A DNA stretch of 64,000 nucleotides from Hyphomicrobiales bacterium (GCA_900468625.1 UBUL01000001.1:25324-89323), one strand, 5' to 3'; counted from the first letter of the stretch, positions 15,594-25,454 are shown. The notes: generated by a model not told the origin, from the letters alone. A program made the numbers and translations.

Positions 15594-18500
15594 ATGAACT
15601 TCTCCGCCTGGTCCATCAGAAATCCGGTCGCCCCGCTCCTCGGCTTCTTCCTGCTGATGGTGGTGGGTGCGCACGCCTTCTTCAATCTGCCCATCACCCG
15701 CTTTCCGAACATCGATGTGCCTGTCGTCAACGTCACCGTGAAGCAGAGCGGCGCTTCGCCGGCCGAGCTCGAGATGCAGGTGACCAAGGAGATCGAAGAC
15801 GCCGTCGCCAGCATCAACGGCATCGACGAGATCCAGTCGACCGTGACGGACGGCCAATCGCAGACCGTCGTGATCTTCCGCCTGGAAGTGCCTACCCAGC
15901 AGGCCGTTCAGGATACCAAAGACGCGATCGACCGCATCCGTGGCAACCTTCCCTCAACGATCGACGAGCCGATCGTCTCCAAGGTCGACGTTGCGGGTCA
16001 GGCGATCCAGAGCTTTGCCGTTTCTTCGCCGAACATGACGCTCGAAGAGCTGTCCTGGTTCGTGGACGACACCGTCAAGCGCGCGCTGCAGGGCAAGGCG
16101 GGCATCGGCCGTGTCGACCGCTACGGCGGCGCCGACCGCGAAGTGCGCATCGAACTCGATCCCAACAAGCTAAACGCCTACGGCATCACGGCGCTTTCGG
16201 TGAGCCAGCAGCTTCGCAGCACCAATATCGATCTCGGCTCCGGCCGCGGCCAGGTTGCCGGCAGCGAGCAGGCGATCCGCGTGCTCGGCGACGCCCGCGA
16301 TGTCGCGCAGCTCGCCGACACGACGATCGCGCTCACCAACGGCCGCTTCGTCAAGCTCTCGGATCTCGGCGCGATCAAGGACACCTATCAGGAGCCGAAG
16401 TCGTTCTCGCGGTTCAACAGCACGCCGGTCGTCACCTTCGGGGTATTCCGCTCCAAGGGCGCGAGCGAGGTGACCGTGGCCAAGACGGTGGCCGACACGC
16501 TCGACAAGGTGCGCGCGGAGAATCCGAACGTCTCGATCGAGATGATCGACGACGCCGTCTACTACACCTATGGCAACTACGAATCCGCAATGCACACGCT
16601 GATCGAGGGCGCCATACTGGCCGTCATCGTCGTTTTCCTGTTCCTGCGGAACTGGCGCGCGACGCTGATATCTGCGGTCGCACTGCCTCTCTCCGCGATC
16701 CCGACATTCTGGATCATGAACCAGATCGGCTTCTCGCTGAACCTCGTCAGCTTCCTGGCATTGACGCTGGCGACCGGGATCCTGGTGGACGATGCCATCG
16801 TCGAGATCGAGAACATCGCGCGCCACATCAAGATGGGCAAGACGCCCTATCGCGCCGCCATCGATGCCGCGGACGAAATCGGCCTGGCGGTTATCGCGAC
16901 GACCTTCACCATCATTGCCGTCTTCGTGCCCGTCTCCTTCATGCCTGGTATCCCGGGCCAGTACTTCATCCAGTTCGGCCTCACCGTCGCCTTCTCGGTG
17001 TTCTTCTCGCTGCTGGTGGCACGTCTGATCACGCCGATGATGGCCGCCTATCTGATGCGCGCCGAAGACGGTGTCCACGATCATCACGACAATGACGGCC
17101 GCTTCATGCGCGGTTATACTTGGCTGGTACGGCAGACGACGAAGCGCTGGTATACGCGTTATCCGACGCTGCTTGCCGCCTTCGCCTTCTCTGTCGCTTC
17201 GGTCTTCGCCCTCATCATGTTTGTCCCCGGCAGCTTCATCCCGCCGGAAGACTCCTCGCGCATCGTGCTGTCGGCGGAACTGCCGCCGAACGCCCGGCTC
17301 GACGATACCGAACAGGCGACAAACGAGATCTATCGCCGCGTCAGGAACATCGACGGCGTTGACAGTGTCTTCGTGCTCGGCGGCGCCTCGCCGAAGGGCG
17401 ACCTGGAATTGCGCCGCGCTACGGTGACGCTGACGCTCGGCAAACTCGACCAGTCGCTGGCCAAAAAGCTGGTGAACGACGTCCTCGATTCGCTGCCCAT
17501 CATTGGTCCCCACCTGCCAAAGGTTACCGCCCATGGCCGCGTACGTCCGCAATGGGAGATCGAAAAGGAAGTCTTTGCCAAGCTGCGCTCGATTCCCGAC
17601 GTCCGCATTACCAAGCTGAACGATCGTGGCGATCGCGACCTGACCTATAACTTCCTCTCGCGCAGCGAAAAGGATCTGAACCAGGCCGTCGGCATCCTGG
17701 AAGCCAAGCTGCGTACAGATCCGGCGCTCGCCAACGTCAGCGCCGACGGCGCCCTGCCGCGGCCGGAACTGCAGATCTATCCGCGCAAGGACGAGGCTGC
17801 GCGCCTTGGCATCACGCCGCAGATGATTTCCGACACGATCCGCGTGGCGACCATCGGCGATATCGACGCTTCGCTCGCGAAGATCTCGCTCGACGATCGC
17901 CAGATCCCAATCCGCGTTCAGGCCTCCCTCGGCATGCGCCGCGATCTGGCGGCGATCCGTGCCTTGCGCATCAAGACGTCCATGGGCACCACCGGACAGG
18001 CGTCCGCCGGCCCCACCGTGCCACTGTCGAGCGTCGCCGACATCGACTATTCGGAGGGCCTATCCTCTATCAAGCGCAATAACCGCTTCCGCGTCGTCGC
18101 GATCGGCGCCGACCTGCCGCAAGGCGTGGCACTTGATACGGCGTCCGAACATTTCCTCGATATCGTCAACAACGCCAAGATCCCGGCAACGGTACATCTG
18201 GCGGAAAGCGGCGACACCAAGGTGCAGAAGGAAATGCAGCAGAGCTTCGGCAATGCCATGCTGCTCGGCCTCATGCTTGTTCTGACCGTGCTGATCCTGC
18301 TGTTCAAGGATGTGATCCAGCCTTTCACCATTCTGCTGTCGCTGCCCTTGGCGATCGGCGGCGTGGCATTGGCCTTGATCCTGACCGGCAATGCGCTTTC
18401 CATGCCTGTCATGATCGGCATTCTCATGCTGATGGGCATCGTGACGAAGAACGCAATCCTGCTGGTCGATTTCGCCATCGAGATGATGCATCGGGGCATG

Positions 18501-18938
18501 CCGAGGTTGGAAGCGGTCATCGAGGCCGGCCGCAAGCGTGCCCGTCCGATCATCATGACCTCGATCGCCATGTCGGCCGGCATGCTGCCATCCGCCCTCG
18601 GCGTCGGCGAAGGCGGCTCGTTCCGCGCCCCGATGGCCATTGCCGTGATCGGCGGCATCATCGTTTCGACCGTGCTCAGCCTGGTGGTCGTGCCGTCCTT
18701 CTTCCTGATCATGGACGACCTATCCCGCCTGCTCGGCTATCTCTTCGGCAGGCTTGTCGGCAGGAAGGATGTGGATGACGAGGTGGTCACCAAGGAAGGC
18801 CTGGCGGCCGCCGTCAACGAAAACCGTCAGTCGCTCACCAGTCTGGAGGAGCGGCTTGAGATCATCGAGAACAAGGATGGCAGAGGCAGGTCCGTGGGCA
18901 CGAATGTCCTGAAGCTGCCGCCCTTCGCGGCAGAATAG
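15594..18938 (+). CDS. RND-family efflux pump, HAE1/AcrB type
   Basis: An 1114-residue inner-membrane proton-driven exporter. The start MNFSAWSIRNPVAPLLGFF and the ASPAELEMQVTKEIEDAV stretch are typical. Twelve membrane helices are arranged as one N-terminal helix, a large periplasmic loop and five helices, then repeated. The proton-relay region is visible as LATGILVDDAIVEIENI (paired Asp), with its partner MGIVTKNAILLVDFA in the second half. After the last helix there is a Glu-rich tail of about 80 residues that looks helical and is longer than in AcrB. It is paired with the adaptor gene just upstream. It could export antimicrobials, flavonoids or lipids; nothing in the sequence decides. Confidence 0.95.
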   Translation: MNFSAWSIRNPVAPLLGFFLLMVVGAHAFFNLPITRFPNIDVPVVNVTVKQSGASPAELEMQVTKEIEDAVASINGIDEIQSTVTDGQSQTVVIFRLEVPTQQAVQDTKDAIDRIRGNLPSTIDEPIVSKVDVAGQAIQSFAVSSPNMTLEELSWFVDDTVKRALQGKAGIGRVDRYGGADREVRIELDPNKLNAYGITALSVSQQLRSTNIDLGSGRGQVAGSEQAIRVLGDARDVAQLADTTIALTNGRFVKLSDLGAIKDTYQEPKSFSRFNSTPVVTFGVFRSKGASEVTVAKTVADTLDKVRAENPNVSIEMIDDAVYYTYGNYESAMHTLIEGAILAVIVVFLFLRNWRATLISAVALPLSAIPTFWIMNQIGFSLNLVSFLALTLATGILVDDAIVEIENIARHIKMGKTPYRAAIDAADEIGLAVIATTFTIIAVFVPVSFMPGIPGQYFIQFGLTVAFSVFFSLLVARLITPMMAAYLMRAEDGVHDHHDNDGRFMRGYTWLVRQTTKRWYTRYPTLLAAFAFSVASVFALIMFVPGSFIPPEDSSRIVLSAELPPNARLDDTEQATNEIYRRVRNIDGVDSVFVLGGASPKGDLELRRATVTLTLGKLDQSLAKKLVNDVLDSLPIIGPHLPKVTAHGRVRPQWEIEKEVFAKLRSIPDVRITKLNDRGDRDLTYNFLSRSEKDLNQAVGILEAKLRTDPALANVSADGALPRPELQIYPRKDEAARLGITPQMISDTIRVATIGDIDASLAKISLDDRQIPIRVQASLGMRRDLAAIRALRIKTSMGTTGQASAGPTVPLSSVADIDYSEGLSSIKRNNRFRVVAIGADLPQGVALDTASEHFLDIVNNAKIPATVHLAESGDTKVQKEMQQSFGNAMLLGLMLVLTVLILLFKDVIQPFTILLSLPLAIGGVALALILTGNALSMPVMIGILMLMGIVTKNAILLVDFAIEMMHRGMPRLEAVIEAGRKRARPIIMTSIAMSAGMLPSALGVGEGGSFRAPMAIAVIGGIIVSTVLSLVVVPSFFLIMDDLSRLLGYLFGRLVGRKDVDDEVVTKEGLAAAVNENRQSLTSLEERLEIIENKDGRGRSVGTNVLKLPPFAAE

Positions 18939-18969
18939 GCCAGTTTCAGCAGATGAAATGATAGTGACG

Positions 18970-18989
18970 GGGCGGCTCAGAGGCCGCCC
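18970..18989. terminator. GC-rich stem-loop at the convergent RND/ureG junction
   Basis: GGGCGGC and GCCGCCC pair around TCAGAG. The loop contains the ureG stop codon (minus strand). No T-run follows on either strand, so the terminator role is uncertain. Confidence 0.35.
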
Positions 18990-19588
18990 TGTTCCTTCAG
19001 GAAATCGACGATCTTGCTGACGCCCTCGCCCCGCTTCATGTCGGAAAAGACGAAAGGACGCGTCTGGCGCATCCGGGTCGCATCGCGGTCCATTACGTCG
19101 AGATCGACGTCGACGAAGGGCGCCAGATCCTTTTTGTTGATGACGAGAAGATCGGATTTGGTGATGCCGGGACCGCCCTTGCGCGGAATTTCCTCCCCCT
19201 GGCACACCGAGATCACATAGATGGTGATATCGGCAAGATCGGGCGAGAAAGTCGCTGCCAGATTGTCGCCGCCGGACTCGATGAAGACGACGTCGAGATC
19301 GGGAAGCCGCTCGTTCAGACCGGCAATGGCCTGCAGATTGATCGTCGCATCCTCGCGGATCGCGGTGTGCGGGCATCCGCCGGTCTCGACGCCGACGATG
19401 CGGTCGGATGGCAGCGCCTGCATACGCACCAGCGCTTCGGCGTCCTCGGTCGTATAGATGTCGTTGGTAACAACAGCGACGGAATAATCGTCACGCATCG
19501 CCTTGCACAGCTTCTCCGTCAATGCCGTCTTGCCGGAACCGACCGGGCCGCCGATGCCGACGCGCAAGGGTCCATGTCTCGATTTCAT
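18977..19588 (-). CDS. ureG: Urease accessory GTPase UreG
   Basis: The GTPase that powers nickel insertion into apo-urease, acting with UreD, UreF and UreE in the cytoplasm. It has P-loop GGPVGSGKT (residues 13-21), the metal-binding CPH triplet at about 72-74, [15 protein letters not shown] and NKKDLAP (the guanine-specificity NKxD). The length is 203 residues from ATG 19588; the in-frame extension upstream runs into a repeat and is rejected. It is the last gene of the urease operon. About 200 bases separate it from ureF, and half of that is a dispersed repeat, so its expression may be set apart from the upstream genes. Confidence 0.97.
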   Translation of the reverse strand: MKSRHGPLRVGIGGPVGSGKTALTEKLCKAMRDDYSVAVVTNDIYTTEDAEALVRMQALPSDRIVGVETGGCPHTAIREDATINLQAIAGLNERLPDLDVVFIESGGDNLAATFSPDLADITIYVISVCQGEEIPRKGGPGITKSDLLVINKKDLAPFVDVDLDVMDRDATRMRQTRPFVFSDMKRGEGVSKIVDFLKEQGGL

Positions 19589-19611
19589 GCTTGCAACTCC
19601 GATAAAGCAAC

Positions 19612-19714
19612 AGAGCAATTCCAGGAAAAGTGCGGAGCGGCTTTCCGTCCGGAATTGCGCAAAAACAAGGGGATAGAGCGCTTTCGCGATTCGAGGAAAA
19701 GCGGAATGGCTCTA
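19612..19714. repeat. Small dispersed repeat, family A, copy 2
   Basis: A full-length copy with AGAGCAATTCC at the left, GGAATTGCGC in the middle and GCGGAATGGCTCT at the right. It sits inside the urease operon between ureF and ureG, where its two stem-loops would be part of the mRNA. Confidence 0.9.
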
Positions 19715-19790
19715 TCATAGCGAAGCACCTGACCGCCGCACAGCGGCGAATGACGTAGGTGGTGCTTCGGTTGCGGTATTTTCGTATGCA

Positions 19791-20477
19791 TCATGAGCGG
19801 AAGAGCCGCGTACGCTGGATCTCATGGCGCAAGCTCGCAATATCCGCCTGCACCGTCGCAGCGCCGAGATCATCGAGGCTGGATCGGGCCGCCCGTCGCG
19901 CAACATCTGCAAAGAGATCTTCCAGCCGTGCCAGAATGGCAACGCCATCTTTCTGCCCGCTGACGCCAAGGCGAATGCCGGCAGATACCATCTGCGAGGC
20001 CAGCGCGTGCAGGAAGGCGGCAGCCGCCTTTTCCACTGAAATGCCATGTGCGCCGGCAATGGCGCCGACCGCAACCGGATAGGCCATTCTTGCCGGGAGC
20101 GTGGAAAAGATCTCATGTGGCCAGGCGGAAGCAGCCGAAAGAAAGGCATCTCCAAGCAGCATGGTCTCGTTATGCCGCTCTTTCGAGCCGGCCAGCGCCT
20201 CGGCAAGTTCTGCAACGGCCGCAAGCCGCTTTGTATCCGAACCCGCCCGATGCGCCTCCACCAGCAGGACTGCGTCATTCCACACCGCACCATTCTGGAT
20301 AAGCGCTGAGATCCAGTCTCTCAATCCTATGCTATCGCACACAAGATCGTCATGGACAGCACGCTCGAGACCGCCAGAATAGGCGAACGATCCCACCGGA
20401 AACGCCGGCGACAGCCAGGCCATCAGCCGCAGGAGCGCCTGCAGATCGCGATTATCCGTAACCGCCGTATCGGTCAT
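19791..20477 (-). CDS. ureF: Urease accessory protein UreF
   Basis: An all-helical urease maturation factor of 228 residues that works with UreD and UreG to coordinate GTP-driven nickel delivery. Family features are the MAWLSPAFPVGSFAYSGGLE start of the conserved core, DAFLSAASAWP and the AGAHGI motif in the middle, and HEIQRTRLFRS at the C-terminus. The start follows ureE by 6 bases, so the two genes are probably coupled. Downstream, the spacer to ureG holds a dispersed repeat. Confidence 0.96.
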   Translation of the reverse strand: MTDTAVTDNRDLQALLRLMAWLSPAFPVGSFAYSGGLERAVHDDLVCDSIGLRDWISALIQNGAVWNDAVLLVEAHRAGSDTKRLAAVAELAEALAGSKERHNETMLLGDAFLSAASAWPHEIFSTLPARMAYPVAVGAIAGAHGISVEKAAAAFLHALASQMVSAGIRLGVSGQKDGVAILARLEDLFADVARRAARSSLDDLGAATVQADIASLRHEIQRTRLFRS

Positions 20478-20483
20478 CGCGGT

Positions 20484-20987
20484 TCAATCATGCGAATGGT
20501 TGTGATGATCGTGCCCGTGATCATGATGGTGGTCGTGGCCATGCGAATGGCCGCCATGAGAATGATAGGCGCCGCGCGCAGACTGGAAAGGCTCGCTGAC
20601 TTCGGTCACCGTCGCACCCAGCCCTTCGAGCATCGAACGGATCACATGATCGCGCAGGATCAGGATACGCTCTTCCTCGATCTGAGCGGAAAGATGCCGA
20701 TTGCCCAGATGCCAGGCAAGCTCGATCAGATGTCGGCGGTCACGCGGGCGGATTTCGAAAAGCTTTTCGTCCGCCGCAACGATCTCGATCAGCTCGCCAT
20801 CCTCGCGCACCAGCAGATCGCCGCTGGCAAACAGCACCGGCTCCTTCAAATCGAGCATAACCATCTCGCCATTTTCGAGATGCAGCAGCTTGCGGCGCAG
20901 GTGGCGCAGATCATGCGGCAGGACGACGCGATCGATCGGATTGGAGGAAGGGGTGCCGGCCGGCAGATAGGAGGTGACGCGTAGCAT
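20484..20987 (-). CDS. ureE: Urease accessory nickel chaperone UreE
   Basis: A 167-residue nickel carrier. The N-terminal peptide-binding domain includes [21 protein letters not shown]. The C-terminal metal domain contains [14 protein letters not shown] and ends in a His-rich tail from about residue 140 with more than ten His and several Asp, which is a nickel store. ATG 20987 is chosen because the conserved sequence starts [11 protein letters not shown]; an upstream extension adds 21 unrelated residues. It is followed by ureF after 6 bases. Upstream is the GGDEF gene, about 80 bases away on the same strand. Confidence 0.96.
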   Translation of the reverse strand: MLRVTSYLPAGTPSSNPIDRVVLPHDLRHLRRKLLHLENGEMVMLDLKEPVLFASGDLLVREDGELIEIVAADEKLFEIRPRDRRHLIELAWHLGNRHLSAQIEEERILILRDHVIRSMLEGLGATVTEVSEPFQSARGAYHSHGGHSHGHDHHHDHGHDHHNHSHD

Positions 20988-21065
20988 GGCTGTTCCAGAT
21001 GAATACTTTGTCGGACCATGCAAAATAGTCTCCTTCCGCGCAAGCATCAATGACGCGCCGGAGCC

Positions 21066-21926
21066 TTACATCCGCTGTACATAGCGTTGCAGTTCCCTGA
21101 CATCCGCCGTCGCTTCCCGTTCCTGCTCCGTGGCGCAGCGATGCCAAACCTGCGAAAGCCGCTCGCACTCGTGCATGACGCGGTTGCGGCCAAGCGTCTT
21201 GGCGAGATAGAGCGCCTTGTCGGCTGCTGCATAGACGCCTTCCGCCTTGCGGTCGCTGCGTAGGTCGGCAACTCCGGCGGAGATGGTGATCTTCACTGAA
21301 CCGCCTTCGACGAGGACCGGACATTCGGCAATCCGCTCCTTGATTTCCTCGATACGAGCAATGCGTTCGGCCGTATCGCCGCCGTGAATGATGGCGCCGA
21401 ATTCCTCGCCGCCAAGCCGGGCGATCACGTCTTCTCCGGTGAAGGCGTTGGAAAACATCTGCGAGACGGCGACGATTACAGCGTCACCGGATGCGTGCCC
21501 AAAGCGATCGTTGATCGTCTTGAAGCGGTCGAGATCGAAGATTGCCAGCGACGCGCCCTCGCCCGCCCGATTCAGCGCTTCGGTGAAAGCACGACGATTG
21601 AGCAGGCCGGACAGCATATCGGTCCGGCTCAGCCGCTCGAACTCGGCGTGGGAGACGGCAAGCTTATGGATGGAAAAGCCCGTCAGTACCGCCAGCACAC
21701 CGGAAACCGTCCCCCCGATGATCCATGCCATCAGGACCCCGAAGCACATCGCCTCCAGAATCGGCACCGGCAGAAGATTGCACCAGTCCAGCACGAACAG
21801 CATCGTGATGATGATCGCAAGCGACATGATGACGGCGGCAAAACTCATCTTAAGCGCGAAAATAAAAATCGCACGCCGTTGCTGAAAGTTACCGAGCTCG
21901 GCCTGCAGCGAAATCCATTGTTTCAT
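21066..21926 (-). CDS. Membrane-bound GGDEF diguanylate cyclase within the urease operon
   Basis: A 286-residue protein with two hydrophobic helices near the N-terminus (about residues 20-45 and 55-80) followed by a GGDEF domain. The domain contains RTDMLSGLLNRRAF, the metal-binding FDLDRFKTINDRFGH and an active-site GGEEF. This motif is compatible with making cyclic-di-GMP. An RxxD-type inhibitory site is not obvious. ATG 21926 is preferred because AGGAAGG lies 8 bases upstream; GTG 21935 is an alternative. It lies between ureC and ureE on the same strand. The 285-base gap to ureC contains a decayed repeat, so it may have its own promoter. The link to urease is positional only. Confidence 0.9.
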   Translation of the reverse strand: MKQWISLQAELGNFQQRRAIFIFALKMSFAAVIMSLAIIITMLFVLDWCNLLPVPILEAMCFGVLMAWIIGGTVSGVLAVLTGFSIHKLAVSHAEFERLSRTDMLSGLLNRRAFTEALNRAGEGASLAIFDLDRFKTINDRFGHASGDAVIVAVSQMFSNAFTGEDVIARLGGEEFGAIIHGGDTAERIARIEEIKERIAECPVLVEGGSVKITISAGVADLRSDRKAEGVYAAADKALYLAKTLGRNRVMHECERLSQVWHRCATEQEREATADVRELQRYVQRM

Positions 21927-22062
21927 GCGATTCACCTTCCTCAGCCTACCGTTTCGATCATGTGAGATAGGGGTGAAGGAGCTTCCAGCACTTTAACGCA
22001 ATCATTAAAATGCGATGCGTTTCCCAAGTTGTGAACAGCCGGGACCCGCTATTTGCAAAATC

Positions 22063-22130
22063 TGCTTTCCATATGGAATCGCGTCGAAGCAAAAGGACAG
22101 AATCTTTTCGCGCTTCGAAGAAAAGCGAAG
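22063..22130. repeat. Decayed copy of dispersed repeat family A
   Basis: TTCCATATGGAATCGCG followed by CTTTTCGCGCTTCGAAGAAAAGCG matches the middle and right half of family A. The left half is not recognisable. It lies between ureC and the GGDEF gene. Confidence 0.6.
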
Positions 22131-22221
22131 GGTTTCGATGCTGCACCCAGTGCGCGATATGGGAAAAGCCCCGGACGGCCGAGGCTTTAAAGCCTGCTGG
22201 TGACTGACGGCAGAAATAAGC

Positions 22222-23934
22222 TCAGAAGAGGAAATAGCGCTGTGCCATAGGCAGCACCGTCGCCGGTTCGCAGGTCAGAAGCTCTCCATCGGCACGCACT
22301 TCGTAGGTTTCCGGGTCCACCTCGATGTGCGGCGTCAGGCTGTTGTGGATCATCGACGCCTTGGAGATGCCGCCGCGCGTGTTCCTGACGGGCAGCAGCG
22401 TCTTGGCGACCCCGAGTTTGCCGGCAAGTCCGGCATCGAATGCAGCCTGGGAAACGAACGTCACGGAGGAATTCGTCCGGTTCTTTCCGAAGGCGCCGAA
22501 CATCGGCCGGTAATGCATAGGCTGCGGCGTCGGGATCGACGCATTCGGGTCGCCCATGGGCGCTGCCGCGATGGAGCCGCCAAGCAGAACCATCTCCGGC
22601 TTCACGCCGAAAAATGCCGGATTCCAGAGAACCAGATCGGCGCGCTTGCCGACCTCGATCGAGCCGATCTGATGGCTGACGCCGTGCGCAATCGCCGGAT
22701 TGATCGTGTATTTGGCAATATAGCGCTTCACGCGGAAATTGTCGTTGTCGCCGATTTCCTGGGCCAGGCGGCCACGCTGGCGCTTCATTTTGTCGGCGGT
22801 CTGCCATGTACGGATCGCCACTTCGCCGACACGGCCCATGGCCTGGCTGTCGGATGAAATGATCGAGAAGGCGCCGATGTCGTGGAGAATATCCTCGGCA
22901 GCAATCGTTTCCTTGCGGATACGGCTTTCGGCGAAGGCGATATCCTCGGGAATCGAAGGCGATAGATGGTGGCAGACCATCAGCATGTCGAGATGTTCGG
23001 CGATCGTATTAACCGTATAGGGCCGCGTCGGATTGGTCGAAGACGGAATGACGTTCGACTGACCGCAGATCTTGATGATGTCGGGCGCGTGTCCACCGCC
23101 TGCGCCTTCCGTGTGAAACGCGTGGATCGTGCGACCCTTGATGGCACCGATCGTATCCTCCACGAAGCCGCTTTCATTCAACGTATCCGTGTGGATCATC
23201 ACCTGAACGTCGTATTCGTCGGCAACGCTGAGGCAGCAGTCGATCGCCGCCGGTGTGGTGCCCCAATCCTCATGCAGCTTGAGCGCACAGGCACCGCCGA
23301 GCACCATCTCTTCCAGAGCGGCCGGCAAGGACGCATTGCCCTTGCCGGAAAGGCCGATATTCATGGGAAAGGCATCGAAGGATTCGATCATGCGCGCCAG
23401 ATGCCAAGGTCCCGGCGTGCAGGTCGTTGCCAGCGTCCCATGCGCCGGCCCAGTGCCGCCGCCGAGCATGGTGGTGATACCGGACATCAGGGCTTCTTCG
23501 ATCTGCTGCGGGCAGATGAAATGGATGTGGCTGTCCATGCCGCCGGCGGTCACGATCTTGCCTTCGCCTGCGATCGCCTCCGTGCCAGGCCCGACGATGA
23601 TATTGATATTGGGCTGCATATCCGGATTGCCGGCCTTGCCGATGGCGACGATGCGGCCGTCCTTCAGCCCGATATCCGCTTTGACGATCCCCCAGTGATC
23701 GAGGATCAACGCATTGGTGATGACGGTATCGACCGCTCCGGCAGCCCGCGTCACCTGGCTTTGCCCCATGCCATCGCGAATGACCTTGCCCCCGCCGAAC
23801 TTCACTTCCTCGCCATAGGCGGTGAAATCCTTCTCCACTTCGATGAACAATTCGGTGTCGGCCAGACGGACCTTATCGCCAACGGTCGGTCCGAACATGT
23901 TGGCATAGGCGGCACGGGAAATCTTGTAGGGCAT
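22222..23934 (-). CDS. ureC: Urease alpha (catalytic) subunit
   Basis: The catalytic subunit of urease, which hydrolyses urea to ammonia and carbamate. All nickel and active-site residues are present: H136 and H138 in DSHIHF, the lysine to be carbamylated in [10 protein letters not shown] (K219) with H221, H248 in MIHTDT, H274 in [13 protein letters not shown], the flap Cys-His-His in VCHHLSPS (about 320-322) and the Asp in SSDSQAMGR. The length of 570 residues is standard. The start lies 3 bases after the stop of the GT29-like gene, so translation is probably coupled. The gene is intact and very likely active. Confidence 0.98.
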   Translation of the reverse strand: MPYKISRAAYANMFGPTVGDKVRLADTELFIEVEKDFTAYGEEVKFGGGKVIRDGMGQSQVTRAAGAVDTVITNALILDHWGIVKADIGLKDGRIVAIGKAGNPDMQPNINIIVGPGTEAIAGEGKIVTAGGMDSHIHFICPQQIEEALMSGITTMLGGGTGPAHGTLATTCTPGPWHLARMIESFDAFPMNIGLSGKGNASLPAALEEMVLGGACALKLHEDWGTTPAAIDCCLSVADEYDVQVMIHTDTLNESGFVEDTIGAIKGRTIHAFHTEGAGGGHAPDIIKICGQSNVIPSSTNPTRPYTVNTIAEHLDMLMVCHHLSPSIPEDIAFAESRIRKETIAAEDILHDIGAFSIISSDSQAMGRVGEVAIRTWQTADKMKRQRGRLAQEIGDNDNFRVKRYIAKYTINPAIAHGVSHQIGSIEVGKRADLVLWNPAFFGVKPEMVLLGGSIAAAPMGDPNASIPTPQPMHYRPMFGAFGKNRTNSSVTFVSQAAFDAGLAGKLGVAKTLLPVRNTRGGISKASMIHNSLTPHIEVDPETYEVRADGELLTCEPATVLPMAQRYFLF

Positions 23935-23937
23935 GAA

Positions 23938-24582
23938 TCAGTCTCCTTGGGAGGCAGAGATGAGGTTCGTGTCGGCAAGGCGCCTCAGACGGCCGAGGGA
24001 CACGTAGGCATCCACCAGCCGCTTCTCGGCGGCAAAGGGATGCTCGTCCCAGCCCGTATGGCTGAAGCCGGTAATGGCGATATCGTCGTCAGGATAGCGG
24101 AGCAGCGCATCGGCAATCACGATCATGCCGCTGCTCGGCACCACATAGGAGCCAGGATCGTAGTCCGCCAGCGCCGTATCGACGCTCTCATGCACGGATC
24201 GGTCTATCACCACATGCCGCTTGCCGGTCGCCTGGCAAAAAGCGGTGAACTGATCGGTATAGTCATCGCAGAAATCGTCGAGCTCCGGATGCGAGATTGC
24301 CAGCGCTGCGCGCATCTCGGCGAATTTGACCGGATCGCGCACGCTCCAGATTTCCGACGCGGCGGCGACGGCACGGCTCTTGCGCCACTCGGCCGAGCCG
24401 AGCATGGCCCGCGCCGGGCGGCCAGTATTGCAAACCGCGATGACATCGGTCCGGCTGCCGCCCGCGCCCACGGAACGGCAATCGTTGAAGCGGATCACCA
24501 GATCGGCGGCATCGATGACATCGGCTGCACCTGCCGCGATCTCGCCATTGCCGATAATCATTATGCTGCGCCTCAGGCTCAC
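23938..24582 (-). CDS. Urease-operon accessory protein with GT29 (sialyltransferase)-like motif
   Basis: A 214-residue protein. The start reads MIIGNGEIAAG, then VIDAADLVIRFNDCRS, which matches the L-sialylmotif pattern GNG...ID..D.VIRFN of GT29 glycosyltransferases. The C-terminal GFSHTGWDEHPFAAEKRLV resembles the conserved His/Glu region near the end of that family. GTG 24582 is chosen because it overlaps the preceding stop in GTGA, indicating coupling; the next ATG is 7 codons in. The stop lies 3 bases before ureC. Similar genes in rhizobial urease clusters are often labelled urease operon accessory protein. Whether it transfers sugars, and why it is with urease, is unknown. Confidence 0.75.
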   Translation of the reverse strand: MSLRRSIMIIGNGEIAAGAADVIDAADLVIRFNDCRSVGAGGSRTDVIAVCNTGRPARAMLGSAEWRKSRAVAAASEIWSVRDPVKFAEMRAALAISHPELDDFCDDYTDQFTAFCQATGKRHVVIDRSVHESVDTALADYDPGSYVVPSSGMIVIADALLRYPDDDIAITGFSHTGWDEHPFAAEKRLVDAYVSLGRLRRLADTNLISASQGD

Positions 24583-25016
24583 TGATTGTCCTCCGGCCCG
24601 TCTGCGAGATCCTTCAATTCCTTGGTCCGGTTCTTGGTCAGGCCCGCCTTGCAGGCGGAAACGAGCATGGGCTCCATGGAGCCGCCCCGCGCCTGGAACC
24701 CTTGGGCCTCGCATTCGCCGTCACGATAGTCCACCCAGGCGCGCTGCGCCTTGACGAGTGCCTTTTCGGCCCCCTTCATGTCGGCATCGAGATCCGCGTC
24801 GACGGCGACCATCGCGGCGCGTGTCTTCTTGTATTGCGCATTCAGCGCCTTGTCGGCCGTATCGAAATCGAGTGCGGCACAAATGTTCAAATCCGTCTGC
24901 GCCTCCGCCTTGGCACAATCGATCTTCGGCTCATCCGGATTGTTCTGCGCAAAAGCAGGAGCGCAGATCAGGACTGCGGCAAGAGCAGCAGCAGGCGCAA
25001 GCAATTTCATCGACAT
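24579..25016 (-). CDS. LprI-like (DUF1311) secreted protein
   Basis: A 145-residue exported protein with a signal peptide (LLAPAAALAAVLICAPAFAQ). The mature part has four cysteines in an LprI/DUF1311 pattern: IDCAKAEAQTDLNICAA, then W and YR in WVDYRDGEC, and a final SACKAGL. The family includes lysozyme-inhibitor-like lipoproteins, but this one has no lipobox and should be periplasmic. ATG 25016 follows GGGGGG; another ATG two codons later is possible. It overlaps the next gene by four bases. Its place inside a urease operon is not explained by known function. Confidence 0.8.
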   Translation of the reverse strand: MSMKLLAPAAALAAVLICAPAFAQNNPDEPKIDCAKAEAQTDLNICAALDFDTADKALNAQYKKTRAAMVAVDADLDADMKGAEKALVKAQRAWVDYRDGECEAQGFQARGGSMEPMLVSACKAGLTKNRTKELKDLADGPEDNQ

Positions 25017-25037
25017 CAAATCCCCCCGAGAAAACTG

Positions 25038-25141
25038 AGAGCAGTTCCAGCAAAGGTGCGAAGCGATTTTCGCGTCCGGAACTGCGTAAAAACAATAAGA
25101 TAGAGCGTTTCTGCAATTCGAAGAAAAGCGGAAATGCTCTA
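25038..25141. repeat. Small dispersed repeat, family A, copy 3
   Basis: The best preserved copy: AGAGCAGTTCC at the left, GGAACTGCGT in the middle, and TAGAGCGTTTCTGC pairing with GCGGAAATGCTCTA at the right. Its right end, read on the minus strand, begins with TAG, which is the stop codon of ureB (25139-25141). It separates ureB from the LprI-like gene. Confidence 0.9.
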
Positions 25142-25444
25142 GAGCTTGCCCATGACCTGCTGACGGAAACCATAGACTTCGCGCTTCCCAGACAGCGGGA
25201 TCAGCGTCACCGAACGCGTCTGCCCCGGCTCGAAGCGCACGGCGGTTCCAGCGGGAATGTCGAGCCGCATGCCCCTTGCCTTGTCGCGATCGAAGGAAAG
25301 CCCGGCATTGGTCTCGGCAAAATGATAGTGGCTTCCGACCTGCACCGGACGGTCGCCGGTATTGGAAACCTCGAGCGTCACGGTCGGCGCTCCGGCATTG
25401 AGTTCGATGTCGCCGCTCGCAGCGATGATTTCACCTGGGATCAT
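25139..25444 (-). CDS. ureB: Urease beta subunit
   Basis: A structural subunit of urease, 101 residues, with the family pattern [31 protein letters not shown], the [19 protein letters not shown] block and [13 protein letters not shown] at the end. The start at 25444 follows GGAGAG. It lies 10 bases after the DUF1272 gene. The TAG stop is provided by the end of a dispersed repeat, so the C-terminal residue(s) may have been altered when the element arrived, although the core is complete. Confidence 0.97.
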   Translation of the reverse strand: MIPGEIIAASGDIELNAGAPTVTLEVSNTGDRPVQVGSHYHFAETNAGLSFDRDKARGMRLDIPAGTAVRFEPGQTRSVTLIPLSGKREVYGFRQQVMGKL

Positions 25445-25454
25445 GGTTCTCTCC

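Noticed and set aside
9075..25141. Insertion sequence or transposon in the urease and pyrimidine regions
   Set aside because: The repeats have imperfect inverted ends but are only about 100 bases and no transposase is encoded; they are better described as small non-autonomous or REP-like repeats.
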